Source: Pseudomonadota bacterium (lineage in GTDB: Bacteria; Pseudomonadota; Alphaproteobacteria; Caulobacterales; Caulobacteraceae). From it: DNA of 6,447 bases. The translations under genes and the position numbers were made by a program. The DNA is taken from NCBI GenBank assembly GCA_023416055.1, contig JAEZIH010000291.1:1-6447 (forward strand), read 5' to 3'. Each line of letters opens with the position of its first letter. Position 1 is the stretch's first letter. This document shows, in pieces, positions 1 through 6,447 of this stretch. The notes under the pieces are model-generated. The model searched no databases and was not told the DNA's origin. It saw nothing but the letters and a program-made list of their open reading frames with translations.

Positions 1-444
1 CACGACTGGTACGAGGCCATGGTCGCCGACATGGGCGAGGCGCTGTCCCGCGCCCCCGTCGACCCCGCCCTGCGCGAACTCTTCACCGCCGGCCGCGCCC
101 ATCTGGTCGGCACCTCGGGGGCGATCACCAGCCTCGCCGGCATCCACCTCGGCCTGCGTCGCTACCAGCGCAACCTCGTCGACGGACTGTGGATGAGCCG
201 CGGCGACTGCGAGAAGGCCGCAGAGCGCCTGATGCGCATGGGACCGGAAGGTCGCGCCGCCGAGGCCTGCATTGGCCCGGACCGCGCCGATCTCGTGCTC
301 GCGGGCGCCGCCATCATGGAGGCTGTGCAGCGGGCCTGGCCATCGGAACGCGTCCGCGTCGCCGACCGCGGCCTGCGCGAGGGCCTGCTGCTGCAGCGTA
401 TGCGCGAGGAGCGTCGCCCCCGGCGCCGGCGTCGTCGCCGCTGA
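1..444 (+). CDS. ppx: Ppx/GppA family exopolyphosphatase / pppGpp phosphatase, C-terminal part
   Basis: Partial gene: the open frame runs from base 1 to the TGA at 442-444, and 147 residues are visible. Ppx/GppA enzymes of the actin/Hsp70 ATPase fold release phosphate from polyphosphate or convert pppGpp to ppGpp in the cytoplasm. The family signature is clear: the second phosphate-binding loop LVGTSGAITSLAGI (about visible residues 34-47), then IGPDRADLVLAGAAIMEAV (about 86-104) and RVADRGLREGLLL near the end. The N-terminal half with the catalytic Glu lies outside the window, so intactness cannot be judged. The protein ends in a strongly basic tail in which 11 of the last 15 residues are Arg, beyond the conserved domain. 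The stop codon lies one base from the stop of the convergent cyclophilin gene. Which of the two activities dominates cannot be told from this part. Family assignment is firm; the symbol is provisional. Confidence 0.9.
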   Translation, partial: HDWYEAMVADMGEALSRAPVDPALRELFTAGRAHLVGTSGAITSLAGIHLGLRRYQRNLVDGLWMSRGDCEKAAERLMRMGPEGRAAEACIGPDRADLVLAGAAIMEAVQRAWPSERVRVADRGLREGLLLQRMREERRPRRRRRRR

Positions 445-445
445 C

Positions 446-1342
446 CTAGTTGGTCACCTGCACCGGCAGGTCGATGTCGCAGATCGAGAAGTCGGCGCCC
501 CGGGCGGCCCGGGTCTGCTCGACCAGCGCACGGAAGCGAGGCGCATGCGGCGCCAGCACCTGAACCACCGGCCGCTCCGGCTCGGAAATGTCCGCCGCCA
601 CCCGCACCCGGGTCATCACGTCCGGCCGCGCCTGGGCCATCATGCCGTTCTCGCCGTCTCCGACCTGCAGCCTCCGGACCACGTCCAGCCCCTGCACCGT
701 CGTCCCCCAGACGGTGTAGCGCTTGTCCAGCGCCGGATAGGACTGGCGCATGATGAAGAACTGGCTGTTGGCGGTGTCGTTGCCGACATCGCGGGCCATG
801 CCGGCGACGCCCGGGCAATACAGGCCCCAGCCGTGCACCTTGCCGTCTCCGGTCTGGGCGAAGGCGGCGTCGGGCTGGGTCTGCACCGGCAGCGAATGCA
901 GGAAGCCCAGCCGGGCCCCGGTCGGTTCGGCCACGGGCGCGAAGGGCATGGTCGGGTCGCGCCGGAAGGTGAACTCGGCCACCAGATCGGGATAAGGGCT
1001 CTGCCCCTCGCCGTTGCCCAGCGGATCCCCGGTCTGGGCCATGAACCAGTCGATCACCCGGTGCCAGACGATGCCGTCGTAGAAGCCACGACGCGCCAGC
1101 AGCTTGATGCGCTCGACGTGCAGCGGCGCGACGTCGGGCAGCAGCTCCACGAGTATCCGGCCCTTGGTGGTGTCGATGACCAGCAGGTTCTCGGCCGGCA
1201 CTGTGCGCCATTCCGTAGCCTGGATGGTCGTCTCCGGCGTGGGTGCCGGCGGCGGAGGCGGCGGACCGCCGGCGTCCTGGGCCGCAGCCGGGACCGCCAG
1301 CAGGGCGCCCGCCAGCAGGGCGATGATGGAAATCGGCTTCAT
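446..1342 (-). CDS. Exported cyclophilin-type peptidyl-prolyl isomerase (second of a tandem pair)
   Basis: 298-residue cyclophilin that catalyses cis-trans isomerisation of Xaa-Pro bonds, predicted periplasmic. Residues 1-21 form a signal peptide with a probable cut after AAA, followed by a proline-rich linker (six consecutive Pro at 27-32). The cyclophilin domain spans about 45-250. Active-site residues are visible as HRV (R95), FMAQTGDP (F100, M101, Q103) and ANSQFF (Q194, F196). The Trp121 and His126 positions of human CypA are Ala and Tyr here, so cyclosporin binding is probably weak. An insert of roughly 30 residues precedes GVAGMAR, and an extension of about 45 residues follows the domain. 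C176 and C288 are the only cysteines. The start at 1342 is preferred over an in-frame ATG at 1366: GGGGAG lies 6 bases upstream, and the signal peptide then begins directly with MKPIS. It is 32 bases downstream of its paralogue and last in the operon. Confidence 0.93.
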   Translation of the reverse strand: MKPISIIALLAGALLAVPAAAQDAGGPPPPPPAPTPETTIQATEWRTVPAENLLVIDTTKGRILVELLPDVAPLHVERIKLLARRGFYDGIVWHRVIDWFMAQTGDPLGNGEGQSPYPDLVAEFTFRRDPTMPFAPVAEPTGARLGFLHSLPVQTQPDAAFAQTGDGKVHGWGLYCPGVAGMARDVGNDTANSQFFIMRQSYPALDKRYTVWGTTVQGLDVVRRLQVGDGENGMMAQARPDVMTRVRVAADISEPERPVVQVLAPHAPRFRALVEQTRAARGADFSICDIDLPVQVTN

Positions 1343-1348
1343 TGCGTT

Positions 1349-1354
1349 CTCCCC
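1349..1354 (-). promoter_or_regulatory. Ribosome binding site of the second cyclophilin gene
   Basis: GGGGAG on the minus strand, 6 bases before the ATG at 1340-1342. It decides the start: the upstream in-frame ATG at 1364-1366 would place this site inside the coding region and add eight residues ahead of the signal peptide. Confidence 0.7.
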
Positions 1355-1374
1355 GGGAATGCGCATGGAGGGGT

Positions 1375-2202
1375 TCAGCCCCCCGTCACCTCGACCGGCG
1401 GCTCCACGTCGCAGACGTTGAAGGCCGCGCCTCGGGCCGCCCGGACCCTCTCGATCTCGGCCTGCAGGGCCGCGCCGGCGGCCACGCGAACGGACGGCCG
1501 CTCGCCCTCCGGCAGGGCCGCCGCGGTGCGGGTGCGGACCATCACGTCGGGATCGGTGACCTGCCCGTTGGCGGCCTCGGCCCCCGCGTTCAGCGCCCGG
1601 ACCACGTCCAGACCGGCGACCACGCGGCCGAAGGGCGTGTAGCGGCCGTTCAGGTCGTCCTTCGCGCCGGTCATGAGGAAGAACTGGCTGTTGGCGCTGT
1701 CGACCGCATTGGCCCGCGCCATCCCCGCCACGCCGGGGCAGAACAGCCCCTGGGCCGCGGCCTTGAAGTCCGCCGTGACCATCATCTGGGCGTCCGGCTG
1801 GGTCACCACCGGAACGGAGCCGAGCAGACCGGTCTGGCCGCCCGCGATCGGCCCGGCGGGGACGAAGCCGGCGTCGCGACCGCGCCGGAATTCGAACTCG
1901 GCGGCCAGGTCCGGCAGCTCGCTGCCGCCCTGCCCCGTGCCCTGGGGATCGCCGGTCTGGGCCATGAAGTTGGGGATCACCCGGTGAAACTTGAGGCCGT
2001 CGTAAAAGCCCTGATCGGCCAGGGTGCGGATGCGCTCGACGGACTGCGGAGCCACGCGCGGCTCCAGCTCGACGAGGATGCGGCCCTTGGCGGTGTCGAT
2101 GACCAGCAGGTTCTCGGGAGCCACGGCGCGCCAGTCGGCGGTCTGGGCTTCGGCGGGCGCGACGGCGAGCAGCGACAGGGCGGCGGCGAGGGCGAACTTC
2201 AA
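1375..2202 (-). CDS. Exported cyclophilin-type peptidyl-prolyl isomerase (first of a tandem pair)
   Basis: 275-residue cyclophilin, predicted periplasmic prolyl isomerase. Residues 1-19 form a short signal peptide (MK, hydrophobic core, AEA cut site), and the mature protein starts near QTADW. Active-site residues: HRV (R74), FMAQTGDP (F79, M80, Q82), SANSQFF (Q173, F175), then YTPFGRVVAGLDVV. As in its neighbour there is an insert before GVAGMAR and a C-terminal extension ending in CDVEPPVEVT; C155 and C264 are the only cysteines. The two proteins align over nearly their whole length, so they are tandem duplicates. The start is TTG at 2200-2202, since no ATG or GTG lies between the frame's useful N-terminus and the upstream gene. 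An AAGGGA 11 bases upstream overlaps the coaD stop, and the gap to coaD is 8 bases, suggesting translational coupling. In other alphaproteobacteria such a pair after coaD is often called ppiA/ppiB, with one member cytoplasmic; here both look exported. Confidence 0.92.
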   Translation of the reverse strand: MKFALAAALSLLAVAPAEAQTADWRAVAPENLLVIDTAKGRILVELEPRVAPQSVERIRTLADQGFYDGLKFHRVIPNFMAQTGDPQGTGQGGSELPDLAAEFEFRRGRDAGFVPAGPIAGGQTGLLGSVPVVTQPDAQMMVTADFKAAAQGLFCPGVAGMARANAVDSANSQFFLMTGAKDDLNGRYTPFGRVVAGLDVVRALNAGAEAANGQVTDPDVMVRTRTAAALPEGERPSVRVAAGAALQAEIERVRAARGAAFNVCDVEPPVEVTGG

Positions 2203-2210
2203 GACGGCGA

Positions 2211-2693
2211 CTATCCCTTGACCTTGGCCCGGACCGCGACGGCGACGGCGGGGCTGACGAAACTGTCGATCGCGCCTTCCAGCCGGGCGATCTCCTTGAC
2301 CAGGCGCGAGGCGATGGCCTGGTGCCGCGGATCGGCCATCAGGAAGACGGTCTCGATGTCGGCATTGAGACGCTGGTTCATCGCCGTCATCTGGAATTCG
2401 TATTCGAAGTCCGCCACGGCCCGCAGACCGCGCACGATGATGTTGGCGTCCAGCGATTCGGCGAAATGCATCAGCAGGCTGTCGAACGGCCGCACCTCGA
2501 CCTGTTCCCCGAACCGCGCCACCTCCGCGCGCAGCATCGCGACCCGCTCGTCGGTGCTGAACAGCGGCCCCTTGTCGTCATTGCGCGCCACGCCGATGAC
2601 CAGCCGGTCGACCAGCTTCACCGCCCTGCCGATGATGTCCAGGTGCCCGTTGGTGACGGGATCGAAGGTGCCCGGGTACAGGCCGATGCGCAT
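2211..2693 (-). CDS. coaD: Phosphopantetheine adenylyltransferase
   Basis: 160-residue cytoplasmic enzyme of CoA synthesis that joins 4'-phosphopantetheine with ATP to give dephospho-CoA and pyrophosphate; usual family length. It is a nucleotidyltransferase of the Rossmann-like superfamily: MRIGLYPGTFDPVTNGHLD carries the (T/H)xGH motif (T14-H17). K41 lies in NDDKGPLF, and IIVRGLRAVADFEYE (85-99) holds R88 and R91 of the substrate and ATP site. The late motif IASRLVKEIA (127-136) normally reads ISSxLVKE, so its first Ser is Ala. The ATG at 2691-2693 has an excellent GGGGAGGA site 5 bases upstream. It follows the class IV enzyme gene by 50 bases and precedes the first cyclophilin by 8. The gyrA-coaD-cyclophilin order recurs in alphaproteobacteria. 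Confidence 0.97.
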   Translation of the reverse strand: MRIGLYPGTFDPVTNGHLDIIGRAVKLVDRLVIGVARNDDKGPLFSTDERVAMLRAEVARFGEQVEVRPFDSLLMHFAESLDANIIVRGLRAVADFEYEFQMTAMNQRLNADIETVFLMADPRHQAIASRLVKEIARLEGAIDSFVSPAVAVAVRAKVKG

Positions 2694-2698
2694 GCGTT

Positions 2699-2706
2699 TC
2701 CTCCCC
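2699..2706 (-). promoter_or_regulatory. Ribosome binding site of coaD
   Basis: GGGGAGGA on the minus strand, 5 bases before the coaD ATG. It is the strongest Shine-Dalgarno match in the window and contrasts with gyrA, which has none visible. coaD may therefore be translated more efficiently than its position late in the operon suggests. Confidence 0.75.
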
Positions 2707-2743
2707 GCCTCCCGCGCCGTTTAGCAGGCCCGGCCGGAGCGGC

Positions 2744-3538
2744 CTAGATCGGCTGTGGCGGTTGCGACGCCCACGCCGCGTGCAGAGCCTCCAGCGGGGG
2801 CGGGCCGAAGGCATGGCCGTCGATCGAGGTCACCGCCGCCGCCGGCGTCGCGCTGTTGCAGATGAAGGCGGCGTCGAACCGGGGCAGGTCCGTCAGCGGC
2901 ACCGGCTCCGTCACGCTGGCAAGGCCCACGCCCGCCAGCTTGCGCTCCAGCACCGCCTGCCCCACCCCGGCCAGCATCGGCGCCTCCGGCCAGACGACCT
3001 CCGCCCCGCGCACGAAGCCGATGTTCCACAGGCTGCCTTCCGAGATCCGTCCGGCCGCATCCACGAACAGGGCGTCGTCGAAGCCCGCTGCCCGCGCCGT
3101 CCGCCGGGCGCGGACCAGGCCGAAGGTGGCCACATGCTTCAGGTGCGGCGTCTCCCGCCCGTAGACCTGGGACTGCAGGGCCAGTCCGCCGGCCAGCGGG
3201 GCCGGCGGAGGGAAAACCGCGATCATCACCCGCGGCCTCCCGATCCATTCCGGCGTCCGCGGAGAAATTTCGGACGCGAACAGCTGGACCTTCAGCCAGC
3301 ATTCTCCCCGCTCCTGCACCGCGCCGCGCACAAGCTGCCGCAGCCGAGCCTCGCCGACCGCCTGGCCGAACAGCGCGCGGGCGGAGGCCTCCAGCCGGGC
3401 CAGATGCAGGTCCAGGCCCCTCACCCCGCGGTCCTCTACCCTGAACGAGGTGAAGGCGCCGTAGTTGACCAGGGCCACATGAGCGAGGTCGTCCGCGGAG
3501 GCGGGCGCGCCGTCGATCAGGATGTCCGCCGCGCTCAT
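2744..3538 (-). CDS. Aminotransferase class IV family PLP-dependent enzyme
   Basis: 264-residue cytoplasmic enzyme of the fold-type IV PLP family (branched-chain and D-amino acid aminotransferases, aminodeoxychorismate lyase). Visible features: HLARL at 45-49, where the Arg usually contacts the PLP phosphate; PHLKHVATFG with K134 as the likely Schiff-base lysine; ALFVDAAGRISEGSLWNIGFV (156-176) with E167, the Glu that pairs with the pyridine nitrogen; and the late Ser/Thr segment CNSATPAAAVTSIDG (227-241), which usually helps bind phosphate. Length fits the short members of the family. The sequence around K134 differs from typical aminodeoxychorismate lyase and from branched-chain aminotransferase, so I do not assign a substrate. 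The ATG at 3536-3538 starts 16 bases after the gyrA stop with only a weak GGA upstream, so coupling to gyrA translation is plausible. Its place between gyrA and coaD is unusual compared with the commoner direct gyrA-coaD adjacency. Confidence 0.88.
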   Translation of the reverse strand: MSAADILIDGAPASADDLAHVALVNYGAFTSFRVEDRGVRGLDLHLARLEASARALFGQAVGEARLRQLVRGAVQERGECWLKVQLFASEISPRTPEWIGRPRVMIAVFPPPAPLAGGLALQSQVYGRETPHLKHVATFGLVRARRTARAAGFDDALFVDAAGRISEGSLWNIGFVRGAEVVWPEAPMLAGVGQAVLERKLAGVGLASVTEPVPLTDLPRFDAAFICNSATPAAAVTSIDGHAFGPPPLEALHAAWASQPPQPI

Positions 3539-3554
3539 GCCTGTTCCGTCGAGG

Positions 3555-6302
<2,748 letters not shown>

Positions 6303-6426
6303 GGAAATCAGGCTTTAAATGGCCGGAATCGGAACGTGATCCGCTGACCGGTTTTCTAGCATCCGGGGGCTGTGGTGGCAAAGCGAAGCCGCCGGTCCAG
6401 CGCCCATGAACAGGGGATTTTTCGCC
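6303..6426. other. Intergenic region upstream of gyrA
   Basis: The only intergenic stretch over 100 bases. It holds the gyrA promoter, a gyrA leader of roughly 40-45 bases, and possibly the leader of a divergent plus-strand gene beginning at 6427. The leader includes an AT-rich TTTAAA patch at 6314-6319, otherwise rare here, but I see no strong hairpin, riboswitch or clear operator. Confidence 0.6.
6353..6381 (-). promoter_or_regulatory. Housekeeping-sigma promoter of gyrA
   Basis: On the minus strand, TTGCCA (6376-6381) is followed after exactly 17 bases by TAGAAA (6353-6358). The wider -10 reads GCTAGAAA (6353-6360), matching seven of eight positions of GCTANAWC, the -10 described for the Caulobacter sigma-73 housekeeping factor. 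Transcription would start around 6345-6347, giving a leader of about 43 bases before the TTG start. No comparable promoter is seen inside the gene run, so it probably drives all five genes. The call rests on motif matching only. Confidence 0.68.
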
Positions 6427-6447
6427 ATGCGTCCTGCCCGTCTCGCC
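6427..6447 (+). CDS. Possible start of a divergent gene (partial, seven codons)
   Basis: An ATG at 6427 opens MRPARLA and runs off the window. AGGGGA at 6412-6417 lies 9 bases upstream, a fair Shine-Dalgarno match. An in-frame ATG at 6406 lacks such a site. The basic start followed by Leu-Ala could begin a signal peptide, but seven codons are too few to say. No plus-strand promoter was convincing. Confidence 0.35.

Noticed and set aside
1343..1366. ATG at 1364-1366 as the start of the second cyclophilin
   Set aside because: It would put eight residues before the signal peptide and the GGGGAG ribosome site inside the gene; the ATG at 1342 has correct spacing.
162..2724. Long open frames antisense or out of frame to the ppx, cyclophilin and coaD genes (for example 272-1642 and 1342-2724 plus, 162-1211 minus)
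   Set aside because: Low-complexity Arg/Gly/Ala-rich translations without family motifs, all overlapping genes with clear catalytic residues and start sites.
2718..2725. GCTAAACG as a -10 element of a separate coaD promoter
   Set aside because: It matches GCTANAWC at six of eight positions, and the sequence 17 bases upstream has no resemblance to a -35 element. A weak internal promoter cannot be excluded.
2732..2744. Hairpin GGCCG-GAG-CGGCC after the class IV gene as a terminator
   Set aside because: Only five pairs with a three-base loop and no T-run in the direction of transcription; common by chance at this GC content.

Overview
The window is a high-GC stretch from an alphaproteobacterium, most likely of the Caulobacterales (Brevundimonas- or Caulobacter-like). 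This rests on the composition, the GyrA sequence type with its long acidic insert in the C-terminal domain, the gyrA-coaD-cyclophilin-cyclophilin gene order, and a GCTANAWC-type -10 promoter element upstream of gyrA. The genus is inferred, not proven.

Layout from left to right. Positions 1-444 (+) hold the 3' end of a Ppx/GppA polyphosphatase gene with an arginine-rich tail. It meets a long minus-strand gene run with only one base between the two stop codons. Read in its own direction, the minus-strand run starts at a promoter near 6353-6381. It continues through gyrA (6302-3555), a class IV PLP-dependent enzyme (3538-2744), coaD (2693-2211), an exported cyclophilin (2202-1375) and a second, paralogous exported cyclophilin (1342-446). 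The gaps are 16, 50, 8 and 32 bases with no convincing terminator, so the five genes look like one operon. At the right edge, bases 6427-6447 may begin a divergent plus-strand gene.

The genes do not form one pathway. GyrA supercoils DNA, CoaD makes dephospho-CoA, the class IV enzyme probably handles an amino acid or aminodeoxychorismate, and the two cyclophilins fold proteins in the periplasm. It is a housekeeping block, and I see no mobile element, CRISPR array, RNA gene or defence system.

The points most worth a second look are these. GyrA carries Gln and Met at the two positions (E. coli Ser83 and Asp87) that anchor quinolones. gyrA has only a TTG start, with no visible Shine-Dalgarno site. 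The tandem cyclophilins share an extra insert and a C-terminal extension, each contributing one of the only two cysteines in the protein, which suggests a disulfide-tethered tail.
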